The notes under the pieces: generated by a model
What the model saw: the letters and a program-made list of their open reading frames with translations, nothing else
The model's database searches: none
What the model was told of the DNA's origin: nothing
Made by a program: the position numbers and the translations under genes
DNA from: Myxococcus eversor
GTDB lineage: Bacteria > Myxococcota > Myxococcia > Myxococcales > Myxococcaceae
NCBI RefSeq assembly: GCF_010894455.1
Contig: NZ_JAAIXY010000018.1
Span: forward strand, 62,001 to 126,000
DNA: 64,000 nt
Direction of reading: 5' to 3'
In this document: piece by piece, positions 1 through 8,418 of the stretch
Numbering within the stretch: position 1 is the stretch's first letter
How the letters are laid out: every line of letters starts with the position of its first letter

Positions 1-108
1 CCGTTGCGCATCGAGGGCGAAGGAGACCACGGTGCCGTTATGCCGGACCATGGTGGTGAAGTAATAGGTTTGGTCGACATACGTCTTCATCAAACGTTGG
101 TCTGGCAT
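1..108 (-). CDS. Hypothetical protein, N-terminal fragment (cut by window edge)
   Basis: An open frame of 36 codons runs off the left edge. It starts at ATG (108-106) with AGGAA about 8 nt upstream. The residues visible begin MPDQRLMKTYVDQTYYFTT and look like ordinary folded protein with myxobacterial codon use. I do not recognise the family and assign no function. It is the only gene that the paired palindromes at 272-325 could control at close range. Confidence 0.5.
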   Translation of the reverse strand, partial: MPDQRLMKTYVDQTYYFTTMVRHNGTVVSFALDAQR

Positions 109-271
109 GAGCTGGGTTCCTGAAGACGCGCGTCCGCGAGCGTCGGCGCGCGCTCCTGATGTGATGGCGGATGTGGGGTGCTGAAGTCAGCGCATGAGCA
201 CGCATCGTGCCGACGTCCGCCGCGCGGTATCCGTGCCAATCAATTGCGCGCGAACACGGTACGACGAAGCG

Positions 272-325
272 CTGACACGTCAGCGTGAGCGGCGTGTTCG
301 TGTTCGCGAATCACTGACACGTCAG
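272..325. promoter_or_regulatory. Two palindromic sites 42 bp apart (putative operator pair)
   Basis: CTGACACGTCAG occurs at 272-283 and 314-325. Each is a perfect 5-bp inverted repeat (CTGAC/GTCAG) around AC, and both are followed by CGTGA, making a 17-bp direct repeat. The 42-bp period equals about four helical turns, so a dimeric regulator could bind both sites on one face. They lie in the 109-436 gap, upstream of the leftward gene at 1-108. Nothing else was seen in that gap. The regulator is unknown. Confidence 0.5.
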
Positions 326-436
326 CGTGAATGACGTGACGCGAGCGCCGTCGATGCGCGTTGCCCCGGGTCTGGAAAGGCCCTCCAGGCGAGGCAATGA
401 CACCCATGGATGGAGCGTGTCTGTCTCAGGTGAGGA

Positions 437-1042
437 CTACTCGCCAGGCAGAGTCACCGCGTACCGCGTGAGGTCCTGCGGCGTGTTCACGTTCACCAGC
501 GAGCGCAGCGACGGGTCCACTGCGCGCAGCGTGGACTCGGGCAGCAGTCGCGCGCGGAAGCGTGAGAGGAGCTGACGCAGGGACGGGTCTTCGGACAACG
601 TGGCGCGCCAGACCCGCGCGAGCGCGGCGCGGTACACGGCCAGAAGGGGCTCCACGCGTCCGCCCGCCTCGAAGCACACCGCGTCCACGTCGTCACCGCG
701 CGCGTCGAGCAACACGCGCAGGACATCGGGCGAGATGAACGGCATGTCACACGCCACCGCCACCACCCAGGGAGTCCGCGCCGCGGACAGCGCCGCGTGG
801 ACTCCACCGGGTGCGCCCTTGTCCGGCACCACATCCGCCACGGTGCGCAGCGCATAACGCGCGTAGGGTTCCGGCGAGTTGGCGACGAGGAGCACCTCTC
901 CGAAGAGGGGCGTCAGCGCGAGCATGCGCGCCAGCACGGTGCGGCCTTCGACTTCCAGCAGGCCCTTGGGCACGCCGGAGAGGCGACGCCCCTGGCCTCC
1001 CGCGATGATGGCGAGCGTCACGTCCGGATACGCGGTGTCCAT
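437..1042 (-). CDS. mobA: Molybdenum cofactor guanylyltransferase MobA
   Basis: MobA attaches GMP to molybdopterin to make the Mo-bis-MGD cofactor of DMSO-reductase-type enzymes; it is cytosolic. The 201-aa product has the nucleotidyltransferase signature AIIAGGQGRRL followed by PKGLLEVEG, then VPDKGAPGGVHAAL, the metal-binding region ACDMPF and the C-terminal VNVNTPQDL typical of the family. I chose the ATG at 1042 because homology begins just after it and a GGGAGGG stretch lies about 12 nt upstream; the frame stays open further upstream without family features. It is divergent from moeA, and the mobB-fdhD fusion follows moeA, so this is a molybdenum cofactor cluster. Confidence 0.9.
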   Translation of the reverse strand: MDTAYPDVTLAIIAGGQGRRLSGVPKGLLEVEGRTVLARMLALTPLFGEVLLVANSPEPYARYALRTVADVVPDKGAPGGVHAALSAARTPWVVAVACDMPFISPDVLRVLLDARGDDVDAVCFEAGGRVEPLLAVYRAALARVWRATLSEDPSLRQLLSRFRARLLPESTLRAVDPSLRSLVNVNTPQDLTRYAVTLPGE

Positions 1043-1287
1043 GGCTCGTGTCTCGCCCTCCCCTGGAACGTCGGCACTTGCCCCCGGCCGCGTGCGACGC
1101 CACACGTTCCATCCCGAGTGCCGTGAGACACGCACTCACGAGAGCCTTCACGGGAGAATGCCACACCTAGCGCGGAGAGGTGAGCGCGGCCCCGCACTTC
1201 GAGCCCGATGCGGGCAGTAACGCGGCGGTCCACGTGGTGCATCCGCGCACGGGGCCTGTGCATCGGGGACAGGTCGCGGGTCCGCAT

Positions 1288-1395
1288 CAAGCGCGTTCAT
1301 GAAGTGGATCCACGTGACGGGGTTCGCGGCGGGGCGGCCAGCAAGCGCGTTCATGAAGCGGATCCACGTGACGGGGTTCGCGGCGGGGGCGGCCA
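1288..1395. repeat. 54-bp tandem duplication, two copies, in the mobA-moeA gap
   Basis: Two adjacent copies (1288-1341 and 1342-1395) differ by one T/C substitution and one extra G. They lie in the 460-bp divergent gap between mobA and moeA (1043-1501). I see no conserved reading frame across them. Each copy contains GGATCCACGTG. A recent slippage or unequal exchange event is the simplest reading; an effect on the moeA promoter is possible but not shown. Confidence 0.75.
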
Positions 1396-1501
1396 CTCGC
1401 CGCTCCAGGCCCCGGCCCACCACCCAGGACAGCAGCCGAACAGACGGCCTCCGGTCCCATGGACAACCGCCAGGGCGCACAGCGTAGTCTGCGCGCTCCC
1501 G

Positions 1502-2761
1502 ATGCCGCTCACGTCCCTCTCCGCCGCCCGGCAGGCCGCGCTTGAAGCCCTCGCTCCGGCGGCTTCCGAGCCCGTGCCCCTGCTCGACGCCCATGGCCGC
1601 TTCCTCGCCACGGACGTCCGGGCGTCGCGCTCGCTGCCGGGCTGCGACAACTCCGCCATGGATGGCTGGGCCGTGCGCGCGGAGGAGACTCGCGGTGCCA
1701 ATCGTGACCACCCCGCTCGGCTGCGCGTCATCGACACCATCTACGCGGGGGCCCTGCCCGCTCGCGCGCTCCAGCCAGGAGAGGCCGCGCGCATCTTCAC
1801 TGGTGCCCCCATTCCCTCGGGTGCCGATGCCGTCGTGCGCCAGGAGGCGGCGCGCGCGGCGGATGACGGCCTCACGGTGGACCTCTTCATCAGCGTGCCT
1901 CCCGGAAACGACATCCGGCGCACGGGCGAGGAGGTCCTCGCGGGCGCGCCGCTGTTTCGCGCGGGCCAGTGCGTGAATGCCTCGGTGCTCGGCATGCTCG
2001 CATCCCAGGGGGAGACCACCGTCAGCGTGCGCCCGGCGCCGCGGGTGGCGGTGCTCGCCACGGGCGATGAGCTCGTGCGTCCTGGTGAGCTCGCGCTCGC
2101 GCATCAAGTCTATGAGAGCAACCTGGTCCTGGTCGCGGCGCTCGCGCGTGAAGCTGGCGCCCGGGTGCTCCACATGGACCGGGCCCGTGATGACGAGGAG
2201 GCCTTGCGCGAGGCATTGACGCGGCTCGCGCCCCAGGTCGACGTGCTCATCACCACGGGCGGTGCCTCGGTGGGAGACAAGGACCATGTGAAGCGCGTGC
2301 TCGTCGCGATGGGCGCGCGCTTCTTCGTCGACGGTGTGGCCTTGAAGCCAGGCAAGCCCGTGGCGGTCGCGCGCCTGGGCACCACCGCCATCGTCGTGTT
2401 GCCGGGCAACCCGGGCGCGGCCACGGTCGCCTTCGACCAGCTCGCGAGGCCGCTGCTGCTCAAGCATCAGGGCGTGCTCGAAACGCGTCGCCGCGTCCGT
2501 GCTCGCCTGTCAGAGGCTCGCCACAAGCAGGCCGGACTCACCTATCTCATCACCGCCACGCTGGAGTACGGCGACGACGGCCTCCGCGCGTTGCTGCGTC
2601 CTCAAGGCGCCGGACAGATTCTCCAGAACGTCCAGGCAGACGGCTGGGCCGTCCTCCCTCCGGGCCGCGCCGACTTCAACGAGAACGACCTCGTCGAGGT
2701 GGAGCTGTTCGACCGTCCCCACCACCATGCGGTGGACACGGCCTCGGACATCACACCATGA
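1502..2761 (+). CDS. moeA: Molybdopterin molybdenumtransferase MoeA
   Basis: MoeA inserts molybdate into adenylylated molybdopterin. The product is 419 aa, the usual family length. Visible signatures are NSAMDGWAVR near residues 50-58, VAVLATGDELV near 183, TTGGASVGDKDHV near 250 and LPGNPGA near 300, followed by the C-terminal MoeA domain. The frame is open to 1208, but family similarity starts at the ATG at 1502 (MPLTSLSAA). The stop TGA at 2759-2761 overlaps an ATG at 2758 that begins the first of three copies of the start segment of the next gene. Confidence 0.92.
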   Translation: MPLTSLSAARQAALEALAPAASEPVPLLDAHGRFLATDVRASRSLPGCDNSAMDGWAVRAEETRGANRDHPARLRVIDTIYAGALPARALQPGEAARIFTGAPIPSGADAVVRQEAARAADDGLTVDLFISVPPGNDIRRTGEEVLAGAPLFRAGQCVNASVLGMLASQGETTVSVRPAPRVAVLATGDELVRPGELALAHQVYESNLVLVAALAREAGARVLHMDRARDDEEALREALTRLAPQVDVLITTGGASVGDKDHVKRVLVAMGARFFVDGVALKPGKPVAVARLGTTAIVVLPGNPGAATVAFDQLARPLLLKHQGVLETRRRVRARLSEARHKQAGLTYLITATLEYGDDGLRALLRPQGAGQILQNVQADGWAVLPPGRADFNENDLVEVELFDRPHHHAVDTASDITP

Positions 2762-2920
2762 GCCGCGTGCCCGCCCTCAGCGTCGTCGAGATGTTCGGCT
2801 GCCTCGGACGCCGCGCAATGAGCGACGTGCCCGCCCTCAGCGCCGTCGAGATGTTCGACCGCCACCACCACACGGTGGACGCCGCGCCATGAGCCGCGTG
2901 CCTGCTCTCAGCATCGTCGG
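2758..2920 (+). repeat. Triplicated start segment of the mobB-fdhD gene
   Basis: Near-copies of ATGAGCCGCGTGCC followed by GCCCTCAGC and a GTCG core begin at 2758, 2818 and 2889. The first two are dead ends: they carry the start codon and about ten codons, then lose similarity. Only the third continues into the P-loop of MobB. The copies lie between the moeA stop and the true mobB start, so upstream initiation sites have been duplicated without a gene attached. Confidence 0.75.
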
Positions 2921-4271
2921 CTGGTCCGGCGCGGGGAAGACGACCCTCCTCACGCGCCTGCTCCCACTGCTCGCCGCTCGCGGCCTGCGCGTCGCCGCCG
3001 TGAAGCACTCCTCGGACGCGCACGCGCTCCACCGCGCCGGCAGCGACACCGCCCGCTTCCAGGAGTCCGGCGCGCACCTCACCGGCTTCGCCACCCCCTC
3101 GGGCGTGCAGCTCACCACCGCCGCCATCCCCACGGAGGCCCTGCCCGAGCTCCTCACCCGCCTCGCGGGCACGCTGGACCTCGTCCTCGTGGAAGGTTGG
3201 AAGGACGGCCCTCTCCCCAAGCTGGAGGTGTGGCGCGAGGGACTCGGCCCGCCGCTCGCCACCTCCCGACCGGACGTCTTCGCGCTCGTCACCGACGCAC
3301 TCTCATCCAGCCCCTCCGCCGCGCGCCTGCTCTCCCCGCTCGACACGGACACCATCGCGGACGCCCTCCTCGAACACCTGCGCTCTCCCCGCCGCGCGCC
3401 CCTCCCGCCCGTGGATGCACGCGGCGTGGGCACCCGCCCCGTGCAGCGGTGGAACGGCGCCACCCTCCTGCCCGCCGAGGACGACTCCGTCGCCGTCGAG
3501 GAGCCGCTTGAGCTGCGCATCAACGGCGATGCCCTGGCCACCACCATGCGGACCCCCGGACACGACCGCGAGCTGGCCGTGGGCTTCCTCCTGGCCGAAG
3601 GCCTCATCCGAAGCGCGGAGGACCTGGGCACCCTCGCCCACTGCGGCCGGCCAGGCGAAGAAGGCTGGGGCAATGTGCTCGAAGTCACTCCCGCCCCTGG
3701 AGTCATCATTGACTCCGAACCCATCCGAGCCACCCGCCGAGGCACGCTCACCACCTCGGCCTGTGGCGTCTGCGGGCGGCGCAGCGTGGACGACCTGCTC
3801 TCCCGCTGTGTCACCCTCGCCCCAGGCCCCAGGCTCCCACCGGATGTCGTCGCCCGCGCCACCGAGCGCCTCCGTGACGTCCAGCGCAACTTCGCCCGAA
3901 CCGGAGGAGTCCACGCCGCCGCCGCCCTCGATGCGGAGGGCCAACTGCTCGCCTCCTTCGAGGACGTGGGCCGCCACAACGCCGTCGACAAGGTGGTGGG
4001 CGCCCTCGTGCTGTCCCGGGCCATCCGCGCGGGCCTCGCGCCCCCTACTGCCTTGACGCGTCAGCCCACGGTGCTCGCGGTCAGCGGACGCGTCAGCTTC
4101 GAAATCGTCCAGAAGGCCGTCATGGCCAGAATCCCAATCGTTGCGGGCGTTTCCGCGGCCAGCACGCTAGCCATCGACCTGGCCCTGCGTTCCAACGTGA
4201 CGCTCGCCACGTTCGTCCGGAACGGCCGCTTCAACGTCTACACCCACCCGGAACGGCTGGAAATCGGCTAA
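2889..4271 (+). CDS. MobB-FdhD fusion protein
   Basis: One uninterrupted 460-aa frame joins two molybdoenzyme maturation factors. Residues about 1-165 match MobB: SIVGWSGAGKTTLL is a Walker A P-loop, followed by AVKHSS and LVEGWKDG. Residues about 180-460 match FdhD, the sulfurtransferase that delivers sulfur from IscS to the formate dehydrogenase cofactor: ELAVGFLLAEGLI, the conserved SACGVCG (Cys near 292 and 295), EDVGRHNAVDK, VSGRVSFEIVQKA and a C-terminal FVRNGRFNVYTHPERL. The start at 2889 is the one adjoining the P-loop. A fusion predicts physical coupling of cofactor binding and sulfuration. MobB and FdhD are usually separate genes. Confidence 0.88.
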   Translation: MSRVPALSIVGWSGAGKTTLLTRLLPLLAARGLRVAAVKHSSDAHALHRAGSDTARFQESGAHLTGFATPSGVQLTTAAIPTEALPELLTRLAGTLDLVLVEGWKDGPLPKLEVWREGLGPPLATSRPDVFALVTDALSSSPSAARLLSPLDTDTIADALLEHLRSPRRAPLPPVDARGVGTRPVQRWNGATLLPAEDDSVAVEEPLELRINGDALATTMRTPGHDRELAVGFLLAEGLIRSAEDLGTLAHCGRPGEEGWGNVLEVTPAPGVIIDSEPIRATRRGTLTTSACGVCGRRSVDDLLSRCVTLAPGPRLPPDVVARATERLRDVQRNFARTGGVHAAAALDAEGQLLASFEDVGRHNAVDKVVGALVLSRAIRAGLAPPTALTRQPTVLAVSGRVSFEIVQKAVMARIPIVAGVSAASTLAIDLALRSNVTLATFVRNGRFNVYTHPERLEIG

Positions 4272-4618
4272 CCCCTTGAAACTCCTGACTCGCACAGCCA
4301 TGCATCCACCCCTGTCATCAGCGCCGTACTCTCCGCGTCAGACCGGCACCGTAGATGCAAAGTCTCCAGGGCCGCGCTTGCCGGCGGGGGAAGCGAAGGG
4401 GTGGCTTCCGGTGTTCGCTGGGACCCCATCAGGTACGACGCGAGTCGCATGATCCAAAGATTTCACACGACTTCACGTCTTACTGACCGTGCGGGGGGTT
4501 GCAACGCGCCGCACAAGCATGGCAAAAAGCAGTTCTTTCCGACTTGAAGATTTTCAGCCTCAACGGCATCCTCTACCGGAACTGAACACTCAGCGAGCGG
4601 TAGAGGGGGGTGGACACG
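4272..4618 (+). promoter_or_regulatory. Upstream region of the eps operon with leader hairpin
   Basis: This 347-bp gap precedes epsZ and must hold the promoter of the first eps block. At its 3' end a perfect 8-bp inverted repeat, CTCTACCG (4571-4578) and CGGTAGAG (4598-4605), encloses a second small stem (CTGA acac TCAG). It ends directly against the G-rich Shine-Dalgarno stretch (4606-4610) of epsZ. I looked for a -24/-12 sigma-54 element around TGGCAAAAAGCAG near 4519 and judged it too weak to call. Confidence 0.5.
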
Positions 4619-6100
4619 ATGAGCAGCGCAAGTACTGGTGCGGCGGTCGGTGCTCCTGGGTCGGCATCCGCTCAGGGCAACATCATGGGGGTCGCGGAGG
4701 AGCTGGTTCCCGGGCCGAAGCTGGCGCCCGGCTTCGCGGCGAAGCTCAACCTCACGGTAGACCTGGTCCTGATGTCGGTGGTGCTGGCTGCCTCCGCGTG
4801 GATGGACGGCCTGCTGATGGCGCAGCCCGGCTGGCTGTTGCCCGCCCTGGTCTTCACCTCCCTCATCGTGTGGATCATCACCGGCACCGCGCTGTGTTTG
4901 TACGACTCGCGCTTCGCCGAGCGCAGCAAGCTGGACCACGTGGCCCTGGTGTCGGTGACGACGCTGGCCGTCGTCACGGTGCTGGCCGTGGTGCACCTGT
5001 CCCTGCCGGAGACGATGAAGGTCCCCGGCCTCGCCCCGCTGCTCATCGTGTTCTGGCCGGTGGCGCTGCTGCTCCGGCTGTTCGTCTTCCGCTCGGTGGC
5101 CTCGCAGGAGCGCCCCACGGACACCGTGGTCATCGTCGGCACGGGCGCCATGGGCCGCTACTCCGGCGAGGACCTGGCGCGCCGCGGTCGCCGCCAGCTC
5201 ATCGGCTTCGTGCGCTTCCACGACGACACGGGCTCCATCGGTGAGCTGCCCGCCAAGGTGCTCGGCACGGTGGATGACCTGGAGCACATCCTGCGCAACA
5301 CCGCCGTGGACGAAGTCTACATCGCCGGCAACACGCTCAAGCAGGGCGAGGCGATGCAGGCGTCCATCAAGCTGGCCGAGCGCTTCGGCGTCCCCTTCGC
5401 GCTGCCCGCGCACAGCTTCCGTCTGGACCGCGCGCGTCCGGTGGACAGCCGCGCCGTGGCGGACGGCTTCCTGCACTTCGCGGCGGTGAGCCCCAAGCCG
5501 CACCAGATGGCGATGAAGCGCCTGTTCGACATCTGCGTGTCCGCCGTCGCGCTGTGGATGCTCCTGCCGCTCTTGGGCTTCGTGGCGCTCGTGGTGAAGC
5601 TCACGTCGAAGGGCCCCATCTTCTTCAAGCAGTACCGCGTCGGGCAGAACGGCAAGCCGTTCTACATGCTCAAGTTCCGCTCCATGGTGGTGAACGCGGA
5701 GGAGCTGAAGGAGAAGCTGGCCGCGCAGAACGAGCAGTCCGGCCCCGTCTTCAAGATGAAGAACGACCCGCGAATCACGGGCATCGGCCGCTTCATCCGC
5801 AAGTTCTCCATCGACGAGCTGCCCCAGTTCATCAACGTGCTGCGCGGCGAGATGAGCATCGTCGGCCCGCGCCCGCCCGTGCCCAACGAGGTGGCCAAGT
5901 ACGAGACGTGGCAGCGCCGCCGGCTGTCGGTGCGCCCGGGCCTCACCTGCATCTGGCAGGTCTCCGGTCGCAACCAGATTTCGTTCGAGGAGTGGATGTA
6001 CCTGGACATGCAGTACATCGACCACTGGACCCTCACGAGCGACCTGCGCCTCTTGCTCCAGACGGTGCCCGTGGTGATTACGGGGCGCGGGGCCAGCTAG
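4619..6100 (+). CDS. epsZ: Polyprenyl glycosylphosphotransferase EpsZ
   Basis: EpsZ is the priming enzyme of exopolysaccharide synthesis: it transfers a sugar-phosphate to undecaprenyl phosphate at the inner membrane. The 493-aa product has several N-terminal membrane segments (from about residue 40 to 170), a central Rossmann-like region (VVIVGTGAMG) and a C-terminal bacterial sugar-transferase domain from about residue 299 (MKRLFDICVS, membrane helix, YRVGQNGKPF, KFRSM, DELPQ, SIVGPRPP, RPGLTC). I prefer ATG 4619 over GTG 4610 because the AGAGGGGGG tract then sits about 9 nt upstream. Gene order and family match MXAN_7415 of M. xanthus. Confidence 0.93.
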   Translation: MSSASTGAAVGAPGSASAQGNIMGVAEELVPGPKLAPGFAAKLNLTVDLVLMSVVLAASAWMDGLLMAQPGWLLPALVFTSLIVWIITGTALCLYDSRFAERSKLDHVALVSVTTLAVVTVLAVVHLSLPETMKVPGLAPLLIVFWPVALLLRLFVFRSVASQERPTDTVVIVGTGAMGRYSGEDLARRGRRQLIGFVRFHDDTGSIGELPAKVLGTVDDLEHILRNTAVDEVYIAGNTLKQGEAMQASIKLAERFGVPFALPAHSFRLDRARPVDSRAVADGFLHFAAVSPKPHQMAMKRLFDICVSAVALWMLLPLLGFVALVVKLTSKGPIFFKQYRVGQNGKPFYMLKFRSMVVNAEELKEKLAAQNEQSGPVFKMKNDPRITGIGRFIRKFSIDELPQFINVLRGEMSIVGPRPPVPNEVAKYETWQRRRLSVRPGLTCIWQVSGRNQISFEEWMYLDMQYIDHWTLTSDLRLLLQTVPVVITGRGAS

Positions 6101-6124
6101 GCTTCCAGGCGGCCTGACTTCCTC

Positions 6125-6150
6125 GGGGGCGGCATTGACGTGCCGCCCCC
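6125..6150 (+). terminator. Strong hairpin between epsZ and wzxE
   Basis: GGGGGCGGCA and TGCCGCCCCC form a perfect 10-bp stem with the six-base loop TTGACG. Only a weak T-rich tail (GCTCGTCTTCT) follows. It could be an intrinsic terminator or attenuator that lowers expression of the genes after epsZ, or a stabilising mRNA stem. Confidence 0.5.
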
Positions 6151-6207
6151 GCTCGTCTTCTATGCACTCGGGCTGTCCGGCCAATTGCCGGGAGGCCCGC
6201 TCCCACC

Positions 6208-7758
6208 GTGACGACCCACAGCGAATCCAATCAGCATGACGCCCAGGAGCGTGAGCGCTCCCACGAGGCGATGGGCGCGGTGCGCAACGGCCTTCAGCTC
6301 GGCGGTTCGCTGCTGGTGACGTACGCCATCGCCTTCGGCATCCGGCCCCTGCTGACGCACTACATGTCCCCGGAGGCCTTCGGGCGCTTCAACTGGGCGG
6401 ACAGCTTCTCGGCCATCTTCTTCATCGCCACCAATCTCGGCCTGGAGATGTACATCCGCAAGGAGGTGTCGCGCCGGCCCGAGCACGCCAGCGACTTCTT
6501 CGGCGCCTCCATGCTGGTGCGGCTGGTGCTCACCGGTGTCCTCATGGGCGCGCTCGCGCTCGTCATGGGCTACCGGGACGATCCGCCGGAGATGCGCGCG
6601 CTCGTCTACGTCTTCGGCGTCGCGCAGCTGCTCGTCATGTGCAACGCGTCCATGGCGGCGCTGCTGCACGCCAAGGGCAAGGTCGCGGGGCTGTCCATCT
6701 CCAACGTCGTCACCAAGGTGGTGTGGGGCGGCGGACTGCTCGCGGTCGGCGTGCTGGGTCTGCCCCTGCCGTGGCTCGCGGTGCCGGTCGTCGCGTCGGA
6801 GGCCATCAAGCTGGCCATCGGCTGGCACCTGGCGCGCCAGCACATGGGCCTGGTGTTCCGCGTCGACTTCCCCGCCACGTGGCGGGTGTTCAAGGCGGGC
6901 CTGCCCTACTTCCTCACCGCCGCGGCGCTCGCGACGAACGGGCGGCTGGACATCATGATTCTGGGGATGCTCGGCAACCACGAGGAGGTCGGCTGGTACA
7001 GCGCCGCGTGGAGCATCTCCAACGTCACCTTCGCCCTCAACCCTGTCATGGGCTGGGTGCTGCTGCCGCTGATGTCCCGCGCCGCCGCGCGCTCCGAGGA
7101 CGAGGTCAGCGCCATCGCCCGCCGCGCGCTGGAGGGCACGCTCGCCGTCACCGTCCCCATGATGATGCTCATCGTCATGGGCGCGCCCCTGTGGATTGGT
7201 CTGCTCGGCAAGGACTACTCGCTGGCGGTGAATCTCCTGCGGCTCCAGTCGCCCCTGTTCGTCCTGGCCTTCGTGACGATGACGTGCGGCGCCTGGCTCA
7301 CCATGACGAACCGCGAGTGGTGGGTGACGGGCACCAGCATCTTCGGAAGCCTGCTGCTCAACCCGCTGCTCAACCTGATGCTGGTGCCTCGCCTGCACGC
7401 GGCCTACGGCGACGGCGGCGGCGCGGCGGGCACGGCCATCTCCCTGCTGCTCATGGAGGTGGTCATCACCATCATCATGCTCGGCCGCATGGGCCGCTCC
7501 GCGGTGGACCGCCGGCTGCTCGTCATGGTGGCCAAGACGGCGGTGGTCTGCGTGGTCGTCGTCGCGTTGGACCGGACGGTGCTCTACTCGCTTGCGGACT
7601 GGCCCCGGCTGGGCGTGGAGGCCGCGCTGTACGTCTTCGGCGTGCTGGCGCTCGGCGCGATACGGCCGGGTGAAGTCCTGGCGGTGGTGAAGCTGGCGCG
7701 CCGCCGTGGCAACCCCGAACCGGAGCCGGCCGTCATCGCCGTCGCCCCCACCCCGTAG
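6208..7758 (+). CDS. wzxE: Wzx-type flippase WzxE
   Basis: This 516-aa polytopic protein of the polysaccharide-transporter (MATE-like) superfamily flips the lipid-linked repeat unit across the inner membrane. It shows alternating hydrophobic segments over nearly its whole length, an N-terminal SLLVTYAIAFGIRPLL helix and the family-typical RFNWADSFSAIFF region. A charged cytosolic C-terminal tail follows the last helices. Start GTG 6208 has GGAGG about 12 nt upstream. It follows epsZ and precedes epsY, the same order as MXAN_7415-7417. Confidence 0.9.
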   Translation: MTTHSESNQHDAQERERSHEAMGAVRNGLQLGGSLLVTYAIAFGIRPLLTHYMSPEAFGRFNWADSFSAIFFIATNLGLEMYIRKEVSRRPEHASDFFGASMLVRLVLTGVLMGALALVMGYRDDPPEMRALVYVFGVAQLLVMCNASMAALLHAKGKVAGLSISNVVTKVVWGGGLLAVGVLGLPLPWLAVPVVASEAIKLAIGWHLARQHMGLVFRVDFPATWRVFKAGLPYFLTAAALATNGRLDIMILGMLGNHEEVGWYSAAWSISNVTFALNPVMGWVLLPLMSRAAARSEDEVSAIARRALEGTLAVTVPMMMLIVMGAPLWIGLLGKDYSLAVNLLRLQSPLFVLAFVTMTCGAWLTMTNREWWVTGTSIFGSLLLNPLLNLMLVPRLHAAYGDGGGAAGTAISLLLMEVVITIIMLGRMGRSAVDRRLLVMVAKTAVVCVVVVALDRTVLYSLADWPRLGVEAALYVFGVLALGAIRPGEVLAVVKLARRRGNPEPEPAVIAVAPTP

Positions 7759-7776
7759 AGGAAACCGTCAGAGCCC

Positions 7777-8415
7777 ATGTCGTCCCTGCCCCGCACCCAT
7801 CGCCCCGCGCTCCACCTCCCGCCGCGCGTCCTCGCGTGCGCCGTGCTGCTGCTCGTGGCCTCCGCGTGCAGCGGGCTGGGCAAGTACACCTGGGTGGACG
7901 AGTACCAGGAGAAGCCGCCCCCGCTCGACGCGAGCTACCGCATCGCCGCCGGGGACTTGCTCAACATCCGCGTGTGGAACCAGGAGTCGCTCACCACGCA
8001 GGCGCGCGTGCGAGACGACGGGCGCATCAGCCTGCTCTTCCTGGACGACGTGGAGGCCGCGGGCCACAGCCCGGCCATGCTGTCGCAGCAAATCCAGACG
8101 CGGCTGAAGGACTACATCAACCACCCCGTCGTCACCGTGGCGCTGGAGATGGCGCGCCCCATCAAGGTGACCATGGTGGGTGAAATCAATCGCATCGGCC
8201 CGCTGGAAATCGACGTGGGCGCAAGCCTCCTGCAGGCCCTGGCCGGCGCGGGCGGCTTCACCGAGTACGCGCACCAGGACCGCATCTTCGTCATGCGTCA
8301 CGAGGACGGACAGGGCCCGCTGCGCATCCGCTTCCGCTACCAGGACCTCATCCACGCCGAGGGGCGCGCGCCGACATTCCGGCTGCGTCCTGGTGACGTG
8401 GTGGTGGTGGAGTAG
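7777..8415 (+). CDS. epsY: Short outer-membrane polysaccharide export lipoprotein EpsY
   Basis: EpsY is an OPX-family exporter component. The 212-aa product has a lipoprotein signal ending LLVASAC (Cys near residue 28), a polysaccharide-export domain (YRIAAGDLLNIRVWNQ ... VRDDGRISLLFLDDV) and one SLBB-like domain (VTMVGEINRIGPLEI). It ends right after DVVVVE and lacks the C-terminal transmembrane helix that lets E. coli Wza form its own pore. Short OPX proteins of this kind are known to work with a separate beta-barrel, here EpsX immediately downstream. Confidence 0.92.
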   Translation: MSSLPRTHRPALHLPPRVLACAVLLLVASACSGLGKYTWVDEYQEKPPPLDASYRIAAGDLLNIRVWNQESLTTQARVRDDGRISLLFLDDVEAAGHSPAMLSQQIQTRLKDYINHPVVTVALEMARPIKVTMVGEINRIGPLEIDVGASLLQALAGAGGFTEYAHQDRIFVMRHEDGQGPLRIRFRYQDLIHAEGRAPTFRLRPGDVVVVE

Positions 8416-8418
8416 GTC

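Noticed and set aside
1148..2467. 439-codon frame on - over moeA
   Set aside because: It is the antisense shadow of moeA in GC-rich DNA; low-complexity Arg/His/Ala composition and no family signature.
2499..2888. Extension of the MobB-FdhD frame upstream into moeA
   Set aside because: The frame is open by chance through moeA; MobB similarity begins only at 2889.
4517..4537. Sigma-54 promoter upstream of epsZ (TGGCAAAAAGCAG...)
   Set aside because: The -24-like TGGCA is present, but the -12 GC at the required spacing is missing.
4463..6184. 573-codon frame on - over epsZ
   Set aside because: His/Glu/Arg-rich shadow of a well-supported gene.
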